Program-made: the position numbers and the translations under genes | Source: Spirochaetaceae bacterium | Lineage (GTDB): Bacteria > Spirochaetota > Spirochaetia > Treponematales > Treponemataceae | Assembly (NCBI GenBank): GCA_017618015.1 | Contig: JAFZVC010000026.1 | Coordinates: 186,001 to 250,000, forward strand | Length of the DNA: 64,000 nucleotides | Direction of reading: 5' to 3' | Shown here: positions 51,769 to 60,375 of the stretch, one piece after another | Numbering within the stretch: position 1 is the stretch's first letter | How the letters are laid out: every line of letters begins with the position of its first letter | Notes under the pieces: generated by a model | Told to the model about the DNA's origin: nothing | Databases searched by the model: none | Seen by the model: the letters and a program-made list of their open reading frames with translations, nothing else

Positions 51769-53658
51769 CTAATACCTTACAAACAGCGGTTTATAACTGT
51801 TCTCGCTTCGGCCGCTGTCGCGTTTTAGTTTTTTGATGTCGATTTTCTTGTGATTTTTTATTTCTGTTCCTAATGAAAAAAGCTTGTATTGTTCTCCGAT
51901 TCCACGGCTGCCGGCAGGATAATTCAGCTGTTCTATTTTTTGTTTGTCGGCAATAAGAACTTCTGACTGATTTACTGTATAAACATAAACTTTTTCATTT
52001 CTATTTGATTCGCCTGTATACAAGACAATACGCGAAGGAATAATCTGCAATTCAAAGCCTTTCAGTGCACCTCGACTTTCACCCATACGGACATTATACA
52101 GCTTGTTTTCCAAAATCCAATTCAGATGCTTTTCGTCACGACAATAGCCAATCAGCATATACCTGTCATTTTCATCAGTCCTGTATTCATCTGACAGAAG
52201 CTCGTCAGGTTCTTCAAAGAATTTCATTTCTTTTTTCTGCGCAGAACCTGCTGATTTTTCGGGATTCGATGCCAAAGCCATTATCTCGCCAATCTGACGC
52301 CTGTAGCCTTCGCTGTGTTTTCCTTCATCGGCAAGATTGAAAGGATAAACCACAAGCTTTAATCCGTACTTTGCTTTTACTTCCTCATAGACAAAAGGCT
52401 TTAATTCACTCTGAAATTTTTCTGTATACGGATAGACAAGCACAAGCTTTGGAATCACATCAAGAAAATAACTGTCGCCAAGATGATACTTCTGACCGTA
52501 AGCATACAGCTGATACATGTCCTTTATATCAATAAGATAATTTTTATCAGGCATGGAAGAATCAAGATTTTTCCACTTTGTATCAATTATGATTGTGTCG
52601 TAATCAGAAAAAGTTTCCGTTGCCTTTGATTCCATCACAATATCAGGGCGGAGTCTGAATTTCCCGTGAGATGTATCGCCGTATTTATCAACAAGAAAAT
52701 ATTTTGAATGCTGGCTTGATACAATATAATCTTTTGCATATTTCTTGAATAGAACAGCTATAAAGCTTTCAAAAAGTTTTTCCGCGCTAAATAGCAATGA
52801 CTGGTTTACATGATTTCCGCTGAATGTGGTAAAACCTTTGTTCAAAAGAAACTGACTGCTCCATTGCAAAAGATTTTTGTAGCTTGAAAACAGCCTGTTT
52901 GAATTCATGCTTTGAAGCAAATCCGCTTCTATGTTTTCGCTCGGCGGAATATCAGAAAAGGCAGAAATAAGAGAATAGCACCTGCTGACATTCACCTCAG
53001 AGCTTGAAGTTTTTGCAAGCTTGCCCAAGGTTGAGACAATAATCCGGTTTTGCGGAATGTTTTCGATGTATTTTGAATAGCGGACTGCAAACCTTGTTTT
53101 GTCAGCGCAATGTTTTGAAATCTGTCTGCTGAATAAAAGCTTGCCTTTCAAAAATTTTTGATTTTCTTCTACAATCGAATAGTTCTTTTTGATTCCGTCA
53201 GACAAAAGCCGTTCAACCTCTTCAAGATAACGGCTGATGTACACTTCAAGAATTGGAAAATTTTCCCGAGTATTTAAGAGCGCATCTTGAAAAGTTTTTG
53301 CTTCGGAATGTTGGAAAGCGTACAGCATGCGCAGAAAAACTCTCCGGCAAAGCTTTACATCATCCTCTTCCTGATTTCCTGTTTTGTAGATTTTTGGAAG
53401 GATTTCTATAACTTGACCGTCTTTTGTCTGAATCGTTCCGACATATCTTCCTGTCTTTATATACTGCCTGCCGCCCTTGATGTGAACGGACATTACATCG
53501 TCAGCATCCTTACCGCCTTTGTTTTCAAGAATGAAATTCCACAGGTTTTCAAAAGATTCTTCTGGAAGCTGTCTTTCTTCTCCAAGAGAAACAGGCTTGT
53601 CTTTTTGATTGCTGAGAACGCCGAATTCATGAATGACAACAAGATTTTTGTCTGCCAT
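51769..53658 (-). CDS. McrC-type restriction subunit with C-terminal extension
   Basis: 629 residues, longer than typical McrC. An N-terminal beta domain (VGTIQTKDGQVIEILPKIYK) and a helical middle are followed by the PD-(D/E)XK nuclease core: RLRPDIVMES...YDTIIIDTKWK (about 345-372). From about residue 495 an additional domain begins (RYMLIGYCRDEKHLNWILENKLYNV, RMGESRGALKG, RIVLYTGESNRNEKVYVY) that I do not recognise. It is the nuclease partner of the McrB encoded three bases upstream. Confidence 0.9.
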   Translation of the reverse strand: MADKNLVVIHEFGVLSNQKDKPVSLGEERQLPEESFENLWNFILENKGGKDADDVMSVHIKGGRQYIKTGRYVGTIQTKDGQVIEILPKIYKTGNQEEDDVKLCRRVFLRMLYAFQHSEAKTFQDALLNTRENFPILEVYISRYLEEVERLLSDGIKKNYSIVEENQKFLKGKLLFSRQISKHCADKTRFAVRYSKYIENIPQNRIIVSTLGKLAKTSSSEVNVSRCYSLISAFSDIPPSENIEADLLQSMNSNRLFSSYKNLLQWSSQFLLNKGFTTFSGNHVNQSLLFSAEKLFESFIAVLFKKYAKDYIVSSQHSKYFLVDKYGDTSHGKFRLRPDIVMESKATETFSDYDTIIIDTKWKNLDSSMPDKNYLIDIKDMYQLYAYGQKYHLGDSYFLDVIPKLVLVYPYTEKFQSELKPFVYEEVKAKYGLKLVVYPFNLADEGKHSEGYRRQIGEIMALASNPEKSAGSAQKKEMKFFEEPDELLSDEYRTDENDRYMLIGYCRDEKHLNWILENKLYNVRMGESRGALKGFELQIIPSRIVLYTGESNRNEKVYVYTVNQSEVLIADKQKIEQLNYPAGSRGIGEQYKLFSLGTEIKNHKKIDIKKLKRDSGRSENSYKPLFVRY

Positions 53659-53661
53659 GAA

Positions 53662-55095
53662 TTATCCCGCGATGTTTACGATATGCTCAAGATACGGCTT
53701 TGCAGAATCATCATCTTTTACATTTGCAAGTTCTGTATTTAGCATATAGATTTCTTTGTCATTGTCAAAATCATTCTGCATATTGTCCAGGGCATCTTCT
53801 GCCTCGCTGTCTTTTATATAGAAGTTTACATCTGCATTATCGCTGTCGTTAAGAATCTGACGGATTTTCTGCGCGTCGTTATAAAAATACTCTTCAAGCA
53901 ACGGAATCACACAGTTTTTGAGCGCATTGAAAATATCAAGTTCAGAGCGTACATCTATAAAATAAGAATGACCAATCTGATGGTCTTTATCCAAAAGACA
54001 GCGGATTCTTGCATTTATTTTCTGAAGTATCGTTCTGGCAGTTTCATTTGTAATTGCATCGTACTTTGGCAGAAGCTCCTCAAAACGAAATCGCCGTCGC
54101 AAGGCAGAATCCAAAAGCTGAATCGAACGGTCGGCTGTGTTCATCGTACCGACAATCATAAGATTTGCAGGAACAGCAAAAACTTCCTTTGAATAAGGCA
54201 AGATTGCCGACATCTCATATTTTGCGCCGATTCGCTTGCTCGGCTCTATCAAAGAAATCAAATCTCCAAAAACACTTGAAACATTCGCACGATTAATTTC
54301 ATCAATACAAAGAAGAACTATTTTGTTGCTTTTTACGGCTTCTTCCATTTTCTCCGAGCGATCAGATGCCACAATACATTTCTGTAAGGCAGTTTCATTT
54401 TCGGTTGGTTCATATCCAGCAAGTTGAGCGGCACGCTCGCAAGCCTGATAGAAAATGCCTTTTTCGATTTTGTATTTTACGTCAGAAGTTTCACTGCCAG
54501 CTGAATTTGCAGAAGAAAGCACAGGCTTCAAACCCTCGACAAATTCTTCATAACTGAATGACTGGTGAAAGGTGGTTACAAAGCAGTTTTCTTTTGAGAA
54601 CTTATTGATATATTCGTTCTGCATTTTGAAGGTTTTACCTGTGCCGGGTGGACCGAAGAGGATGAGAGGTTGAGGAATTGATACTGTTTTATAAGATTGA
54701 TGCAACGAAAAAATCATTTTGTAGTGATTGTTACCAATTTTTGTAAATTCAATGTCAGACCGACCATAAGAATCTATCGCAGACTTTTCAATTTTTGAGT
54801 TTTCGGGTACACCTAGTCTTTTTCGTAAATATTTACCAAGCAGACTGTTATCTTCTGGAGTTTCCAACGCAGAGCCATCTTCACCTTTTTGTCCCCGATT
54901 CATTACAAAAGAGAATCCATCATCAGTATCTACCAAAAAATAATGCTTTTTAATTGGGAAGAAATCAGAACGATAAACCTCTGGCGTTAATTGCAAATAT
55001 GCCTGATTTGGCTCGCGTCCTTCTCTTTGTCCCCAATTCAATCCATATTGAACTTCACCACTCTTATCAAAAAGAAAAACTTTTACACTTTCCAT
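53662..55095 (-). CDS. McrB-type AAA+ GTPase with N-terminal B3-like DNA-reading domain
   Basis: 477 residues. Residues 1-120 (VQYGLNWGQREGREPNQAYL, FFPIKKHYFLVDTDDGFSF, RGQKGEDGSALETPEDNS, LGKYLRKRLG) follow the pattern of the NgoFVII-type/B3-like DNA-binding domain. The AAA+ core has Walker A LFGPPGTGKT (148-155), Walker B LLCIDEINRANVS and the McrB GTP motif MIVGTMNTADRS, then LRRRFRFEEL. It should translocate DNA with GTP and recruit the McrC nuclease. Three bases from both neighbours, so an operon with the C5-methyltransferase. Confidence 0.92.
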   Translation of the reverse strand: MESVKVFLFDKSGEVQYGLNWGQREGREPNQAYLQLTPEVYRSDFFPIKKHYFLVDTDDGFSFVMNRGQKGEDGSALETPEDNSLLGKYLRKRLGVPENSKIEKSAIDSYGRSDIEFTKIGNNHYKMIFSLHQSYKTVSIPQPLILFGPPGTGKTFKMQNEYINKFSKENCFVTTFHQSFSYEEFVEGLKPVLSSANSAGSETSDVKYKIEKGIFYQACERAAQLAGYEPTENETALQKCIVASDRSEKMEEAVKSNKIVLLCIDEINRANVSSVFGDLISLIEPSKRIGAKYEMSAILPYSKEVFAVPANLMIVGTMNTADRSIQLLDSALRRRFRFEELLPKYDAITNETARTILQKINARIRCLLDKDHQIGHSYFIDVRSELDIFNALKNCVIPLLEEYFYNDAQKIRQILNDSDNADVNFYIKDSEAEDALDNMQNDFDNDKEIYMLNTELANVKDDDSAKPYLEHIVNIAG

Positions 55096-55098
55096 ATT

Positions 55099-56160
55099 TT
55101 ACTCCGTTATATTTGCTTCCATTGATTCATATTCAATTCCAGCAAATGTTTTTAGAATTGCTTCAAAAATAATTTGAGCACCTCTGCACGGGACAGCCAT
55201 TCCTATTTGTTTTCTTACAGATTCTTTACTGCCTTCAAAAATATAATCATCAGGAAAAGTCTGCAATCTCGCTCTTTCTCGATTTGTCAATGCTCTAGGT
55301 TCTGACCAATGATATACATGCGTTCCACCACCGCCAGAGCCAGTGATTGTATAAGACGGTAGATTCGGGTCAAGCCGCTTGTAAATCTGGCTCATCCTTG
55401 CGCCTTTTACATTCAATTTCAAATGCTCTGGCAGATCTGCGTTAAATGCATTTTGACCAGGCAAAATATGATTAAGTCTTTCTACAACTAAAGCTGATTG
55501 GGATGTCTTTTCATTATTTGTGACATTTTCTGGAATCGGCGGATTTTCAATTGCATTTCGGCAAGAAACATCAGCATTTGCATAAGGAGCTATCGAAGGA
55601 ACATGAAACTCATAAGGCAAATCATTACGAATTCCAACAATTATAATTCGATGCCTAGCCTGCGGCACTCCATATTGTTCAAACTTATAAAGATTTGGAT
55701 AAAGTCGATAACCAGCATTTCTCATAGCGTCGAAAATAACTTGCATAGCCTTACCTTCATTTGCGCTTTGCAAGCCACCAACATTTTCAGCAAGAAACCA
55801 TTGCGGTTGTTTATCTTGTAAAACTTTTATTCCATAAGAATAAAGCGGTCCAAATTTTCCATCAAAACCTTTCTGCTCACCAACAATGCTAAAATCATTG
55901 CAGGGAAAGCCAAATGCCAATGCATCAATATCACCAACTTGGTACAGTCTGTTAAAATCCAATTCGCGAATATCACCGCAAATTACAGATTCTGGGCGGT
56001 CAGGGCAAATATTGTGGATATATGTATTGCAAGTATCTTGGTCATAGTCGTTTGCCCACTGATGAGAAATTCCCCATTCGGGATTGTTTACATTTGCTGT
56101 TACTGCACCCTTAGCAATTCCTCCGGGGCCGCAAAAAAGTTCACCTAATTTGAATATCAT
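55099..56160 (-). CDS. DNA cytosine-5 methyltransferase
   Basis: 353 residues. Motif I LGELFCGPGGIAKGA, motif IV GFPCNDFS with catalytic Cys87, motif VI ENVGGL, motif VIII QARHRIIIVG, and motifs IX/X RALTNRERARLQTFPDDY and IGMAVPCRGAQ are all present. The target-recognition region between VIII and IX is compact. It modifies cytosine C5 at an unknown site and, being three bases before mcrB, likely protects host DNA from the McrBC-like nuclease. Ribosome binding site AAGGTGATAGG. Confidence 0.95.
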   Translation of the reverse strand: MIFKLGELFCGPGGIAKGAVTANVNNPEWGISHQWANDYDQDTCNTYIHNICPDRPESVICGDIRELDFNRLYQVGDIDALAFGFPCNDFSIVGEQKGFDGKFGPLYSYGIKVLQDKQPQWFLAENVGGLQSANEGKAMQVIFDAMRNAGYRLYPNLYKFEQYGVPQARHRIIIVGIRNDLPYEFHVPSIAPYANADVSCRNAIENPPIPENVTNNEKTSQSALVVERLNHILPGQNAFNADLPEHLKLNVKGARMSQIYKRLDPNLPSYTITGSGGGGTHVYHWSEPRALTNRERARLQTFPDDYIFEGSKESVRKQIGMAVPCRGAQIIFEAILKTFAGIEYESMEANITE

Positions 56161-56188
56161 TTCCTATCACCTTTTTTATTGAGCAATG

Positions 56189-56602
56189 TTAGTTGCGAAC
56201 AAATCTTATGGCATTTTCCGCGTTAGGGATTGTAGGGGCGGCGTAGCCGTTCGCGGCTTGTCCGCGAATGGAGCGAAAGCGGAACCCCAAAAAAACCGAC
56301 CCGAACGAAGTGAGGGGAACGCCCAACCGAAATCCGCCGATTCCCGCAAACAAATCGATAAATGCAAAAGAAGGTTCTGCCTGTACCGTAAAGGGAATGT
56401 TTTTGTTGTGAAAGAAGTTTTCGGCCTGCAACAGTTTTTCTTCGGAAAATTCAAAGCTGTTTATCAATTCCGCCCGCTTCAATTCCTTTTGTTCAGTATT
56501 GTGCATCATCAAATAATGAGTAAGCAAGGCATAGTTTTCTTCATTGCCGTTCTGAGGAATGTAAGGTTTTAGTTCTTCGTAGTTTACTTTTTGCGCAGAC
56601 AT
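56189..56602 (-). pseudogene. Truncated DNA cytosine-5 methyltransferase (N-terminal remnant)
   Basis: The first 93 or so codons form the start of a second C5-methyltransferase: a helical N-terminal extension, LLQAENFFHNKNI, then motif I FIDLFAGIGGFRLG. After this (near 56325) the frame runs into unrelated GC-rich intergenic sequence and stops at 56189 with no further motifs. The catalytic PC motif and recognition domain are gone, so the product cannot methylate. The break coincides with a GC-rich palindromic element. It may be the lost second methyltransferase of the adjacent operon. Confidence 0.85.
56239..56268. repeat. GC-rich double-hairpin element at the methyltransferase break
   Basis: Two abutting hairpins: CGGC/GCCG (56239-56249) and TTCGCGG/CCGCGAA (56250-56268), inside GC-rich sequence from about 56219 to 56330. 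The surrounding genes are AT-rich, so this stretch stands out. Confidence 0.65.
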
Positions 56603-56805
56603 TATCTTATTCCTGTATCAAACAAAATGTTCATCTGATTCATAAAGCCTTGCGTTCCTCCTGCACGAACCATCGGCTCGATGTACAAAAGGAAACGCCT
56701 TTTGTTGTTATCAGAGAGTTTATCATATTTTTGTCGAAGCTCCATTGCTTTCAGAGAGGCTTCTTGAATAAAGTCGTTATATTCTTGGTCTTCGGTGGTC
56801 ATCAT
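56602..56805 (-). CDS. Small protein of the defence island, unknown
   Basis: 67 residues from MMTTEDQEYND, with TAGGA upstream. Charged and helical (ASLKAMELRQKYDKLSDNNKRRFLLYIEP), ending GGTQGFMNQMNILFDTGIR. Its stop touches the ATG of the truncated methyltransferase, so the two were translationally coupled. No family recognised; a regulatory or accessory restriction-modification protein is possible. Confidence 0.6.
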   Translation of the reverse strand: MMTTEDQEYNDFIQEASLKAMELRQKYDKLSDNNKRRFLLYIEPMVRAGGTQGFMNQMNILFDTGIR

Positions 56806-56827
56806 AGCTGAATTCCTATAATAAATG

Positions 56828-57841
56828 TTATATTTCAACATCAACCATATTATCAAATATTGTTTTTTTATAGTGCTGTCGGAATTTTTCAGTTTCTTTT
56901 TCCGGCAAAGATTCAAAAAATTCTTTGTAATATTTATCTGCTTGGGATTTTATTTCTTCCAAAGAAGCAGAACAGGCATAAAACATATATAGGTAAGCAT
57001 AGCGGATATCATAACTATTATCTGTATCTAAGTGGATACAATATCTATTTAATTGATTATAGCCGTCTTTAAATCGAACAAAAGAATACATTGTCGGCGT
57101 AGAGTTAGAAACAAAAAATCCTTTTTTAACAAAAAATTTAACCTCAATAATAGCCATCTCATTATCTTCATCAACCAAAGCGACATCTACAGATTCTTCA
57201 TCTTCTGATAATGAGGTACAAAATTCAGGCACAACAAATAGTTTTGTTCTCTTTTTGAGAAATTTAAATAAATCATTTCGCAATGTTTGTTCTAAAATAT
57301 TATCAATAACCTTTGGAATTCCATTTACTTTTTTTACGTAATCGCAACCATTATATCGTTTAAATGATATATAGTTTTCAAAAGCTTCTTCCAAATGATT
57401 AATATCAAGTTTTTCATTGTTTCGTTGTTTCAATGAATTTTTATTTTCAATTATTCCATTAAAAGCATTTACAATTTCTCCGTTGAAAACAAGAAAAAAA
57501 TTAGTATCATAGTTTACCAAAACATAAGAATTATTTTCTCGAGAAATCCTTTGAGACTGATTTATTAAAAATTCAGTATCTAAAGACTGATTTTTAGGAA
57601 CACTTATTACTTCATTTTCAAACTTATTTTCTTTATTTATTAAAAATAATGTTAATTCATAAGACTTATACTTGCTTGATATGTATGAAAATAGCTCCGA
57701 AAGAAGATTCTTTATCTCTTCAATATTATAGATTTGAAGCAAAAAATTCTTTGAATCACACTGAGCCCTCAATGCATAAAGAATATTATATTCTGCATTA
57801 TTTTCATTTACAAAACTATTAAGAAAATCGTTATTAGGCAT
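56828..57841 (-). CDS. PD-(D/E)XK-like protein, effector candidate of the ABC cassette
   Basis: About 337 residues. The start MPNNDFLN at 57841 follows CAGGAG and lies one base after the preceding stop. The N-terminal 150 residues are mixed alpha/beta of unknown fold. The C-terminal half has EFCTSLSEDEESVDVALVDED and then MAIIEVKFF: Asp219 and Glu233-x-Lys235 match a PD-(D/E)XK nuclease active site, and a Q-rich helix (DGYNQLNRYC) follows as in many such nucleases. Last gene of the four-gene cassette; likely the DNA-cleaving or other effector part. Confidence 0.65.
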   Translation of the reverse strand: MPNNDFLNSFVNENNAEYNILYALRAQCDSKNFLLQIYNIEEIKNLLSELFSYISSKYKSYELTLFLINKENKFENEVISVPKNQSLDTEFLINQSQRISRENNSYVLVNYDTNFFLVFNGEIVNAFNGIIENKNSLKQRNNEKLDINHLEEAFENYISFKRYNGCDYVKKVNGIPKVIDNILEQTLRNDLFKFLKKRTKLFVVPEFCTSLSEDEESVDVALVDEDNEMAIIEVKFFVKKGFFVSNSTPTMYSFVRFKDGYNQLNRYCIHLDTDNSYDIRYAYLYMFYACSASLEEIKSQADKYYKEFFESLPEKETEKFRQHYKKTIFDNMVDVEI

Positions 57842-57842
57842 G

Positions 57843-58433
57843 TCAATTATCTCCTGAAATTTCATAATAATTTTTTAAAATGAAATCCATCCAATGTGAA
57901 AGAATATCATAATCATCTACCTTATCATTCGCTATTTTTTTCTTAAATTCCAGTAACAACTTTGACAACTGACTCTTTAATGGAGATATCTCCGTTTCTG
58001 CCCCCTGCGTAGCTCTTGTATAAGTTGGCTCTGAGAAAAAAATAGTAAAAATAAACTGGTCATCATATGATTTTAACAAATTTACAAATGGGTTAATTTG
58101 TTTATAAAGCTGGAAAAGCATAGCACCATTTGAAACAAGTTTTCCAACATAATCCTTCAATGCTGTTTTTATAATAATAAAATTATCTTCAAGTTCAATA
58201 TAATTTTGTAATTGAAGAGTATTCAGAATATCATCAAAATTCACAATTTTTACATTTCCCTTTTCAATGGAAATAACAACATCGTCTGTTTCTGAATCAG
58301 AGAAAAAGGCTTTTGTCATATAATACAGATAAATATAACGACGAAATGTATTAATATTAATCTTAAGTTCTAATTGTGATATGCAATATAAAAAAACCAA
58401 TATTTTTTCTGTAAGTTTTGGGTTCTCTGTCAT
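57843..58433 (-). CDS. Middle-component candidate of an ABC three-component cassette
   Basis: About 196 residues from MTENPKL at 58433, with GAGGAG upstream and only one base after the ABC ATPase stop. Mostly helical with winged-helix-like portions (KLTEKILVFLYCISQLELKININTFRRYIY, NTLQLQNYIELEDNFIII). No enzymatic motif. Its size and position between the ABC ATPase and the nuclease-like gene match the small linker proteins of ABC-3C systems. No specific family recognised. Confidence 0.6.
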   Translation of the reverse strand: MTENPKLTEKILVFLYCISQLELKININTFRRYIYLYYMTKAFFSDSETDDVVISIEKGNVKIVNFDDILNTLQLQNYIELEDNFIIIKTALKDYVGKLVSNGAMLFQLYKQINPFVNLLKSYDDQFIFTIFFSEPTYTRATQGAETEISPLKSQLSKLLLEFKKKIANDKVDDYDILSHWMDFILKNYYEISGDN

Positions 58434-58434
58434 T

Positions 58435-60375
58435 TTAAGACTCCTCTCGTAAATATGTATCAAATGTAAAATTATTTTTCATTGAATAAATCGACATCTC
58501 TGTCAAATCAACAACATTTACATCTTTTTTTGAAAAGGCTTTGTAAAGATTAGAAATAAGACTGCTTTTACGAGCATTTGCAGTTATGATAAGAGAGTTA
58601 CCAGAATCAATATACCGCTTAAAAGTATTGACTGCATTCTTTTCATGGAACATATCAAGCGTACTGTCTGGAGTTTCACAAATGAAAAAAGATTTATTAT
58701 GATATGTAGTTAATATTGAAAAACGAAATGCAAAATCTGTAAAAATTCTCTGTGATTCAGAAAGCATATAACAGTCATCTCTCCTTTTCTCATTTAGAAT
58801 AAAACTAATCATCAAATCCTGTAAAATGTTATCATCGTCTGATTCATTAATATCCGAAATTGGGAGTTTTAAATTAACTTTATATTCCTCCCCGAAAAAA
58901 GAAATAGCATAATTTATAAATGACTTTCTAAATACATCAAAGTTTTGAGCTAAAGTTTCTTCAATTTTTTTCCGCATCTGATTTTCTTTTAATTTCTCAG
59001 AGTTCATTTTCTGCAAAGCAATATCTCTGTCTTGTTGAGCCCTTGCTAAACGTTGTTCATCTACATCGTTTGAATTATCTGGATTTAAATACACTTGAAT
59101 TTTATTTATTCTAGCATTTTTATCGGAAATTTGTTTTCTAAAAGAAGCTATCGTACTTGATATTTCATTTATTTCATTTTTTAGCAAGAGTATTTCATTT
59201 CGTATTTTTACAAGCTTATTAGAATTATCGCTTCTTTCAATATCAAGTTTTAAGATATCTACATTTTTCTCAATATGTATTTTTTCTTTACATATTATAC
59301 ACTGTTCAGTTTTCAAATCAAAACTATGTTTGTTTCCACATATTGGGCAAACATCTGAAAGCATCTTGGGCGAAAATTTTTTATAATAATTATTATAACT
59401 ATCAGGAAGAATATTATTATACCATTTATCATTCAACTCTATATTTTTTTCTTTTAATTTTTCTTCCTTGTTTGTTAATTGCAATAGATCAGAATTTTTC
59501 CTTTCATAAACCAGCCTTTCTTCCTTAATCTTCTCATTCAGATTTTCAATTTCATTCTGAAGAGTATTTAATTCTATTGTTAAATCTATATTTGAAGTAT
59601 CTAATCCTTCTTCCTTCAGGCGGTCCTTTTCACGTTTTAAAAACTTCAACATAAAATTATGAGTTTCACTACTTTTTTTATAAGCACTCTCAGCAGCTTT
59701 TGTATTTAACTTTTGAGTACAAAATTGCTCATAATACGAAGCATCAACAATATATTTTCCAATAATGAGTTCTTGTAAATTCATATTCCAAAATGTCAGG
59801 CTTCTATCCTCATCAAAAAGCATAACGTCTTGAATCATATTTATAAGAGTGTTTATTCCTCCAGGTAATAAAGTTGTGGTACTCAGAGATGTTTGATAAT
59901 TATAAATTAAATATGATTTATAACTATCATCATTATTCTTAAAATATTTGGTTTCATAATCCTTGTATTTTCCTATTTTTCCTGGTAACAAAGCGTCATT
60001 TACAACTACTTCAAGCAAACGGCCATCAAATAAAGAATGCGTAACTTTATAATTATTTTTATTTACATGAAACTCAGAAACAACTTTTGCATTTTCTGAC
60101 ACTTCTGTCATTCTATCCTTAAAGAAATCTTGATCATATAAAGGTCTGCTATCCCTTCTTTTCTCTAAACGCATCTGTGTTTTTGTGGTTCCCTTATACG
60201 GTCCAATAATCGAAAAAAGAATTATCATTAACAGTGTGCTTTTTCCAATTCCGTTTGTTCCATAGATAATATTCAATTTTGAAGAAAAATCTATTTCAAA
60301 TGGACATTTATAAAGGGAATAATCATATATTGTAACTTTATCCAGAATAGGTAAATAAAACTCATTTTGTTTCAT
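58435..60375 (-). CDS. Rad50/SMC-like ABC ATPase with zinc ribbon
   Basis: About 646 residues from MKQNEF at 60375, overlapping the methyltransferase gene by 14 bases. Walker A IIYGTNGIGKSTL (about 36-48), a long coiled coil interrupted centrally by a zinc-binding CPIC...CIIC pair, a second coiled coil, then the C-terminal ATPase half: signature-like MLSESQR, Walker B FFICETPDSTLD with D-loop, and SLIITANARK. The Walker B carries Glu-Thr-Pro instead of Asp-Glu-Pro, typical of conflict-system ABC ATPases rather than transporters. No membrane segment. Confidence 0.85.
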   Translation of the reverse strand: MKQNEFYLPILDKVTIYDYSLYKCPFEIDFSSKLNIIYGTNGIGKSTLLMIILFSIIGPYKGTTKTQMRLEKRRDSRPLYDQDFFKDRMTEVSENAKVVSEFHVNKNNYKVTHSLFDGRLLEVVVNDALLPGKIGKYKDYETKYFKNNDDSYKSYLIYNYQTSLSTTTLLPGGINTLINMIQDVMLFDEDRSLTFWNMNLQELIIGKYIVDASYYEQFCTQKLNTKAAESAYKKSSETHNFMLKFLKREKDRLKEEGLDTSNIDLTIELNTLQNEIENLNEKIKEERLVYERKNSDLLQLTNKEEKLKEKNIELNDKWYNNILPDSYNNYYKKFSPKMLSDVCPICGNKHSFDLKTEQCIICKEKIHIEKNVDILKLDIERSDNSNKLVKIRNEILLLKNEINEISSTIASFRKQISDKNARINKIQVYLNPDNSNDVDEQRLARAQQDRDIALQKMNSEKLKENQMRKKIEETLAQNFDVFRKSFINYAISFFGEEYKVNLKLPISDINESDDDNILQDLMISFILNEKRRDDCYMLSESQRIFTDFAFRFSILTTYHNKSFFICETPDSTLDMFHEKNAVNTFKRYIDSGNSLIITANARKSSLISNLYKAFSKKDVNVVDLTEMSIYSMKNNFTFDTYLREES

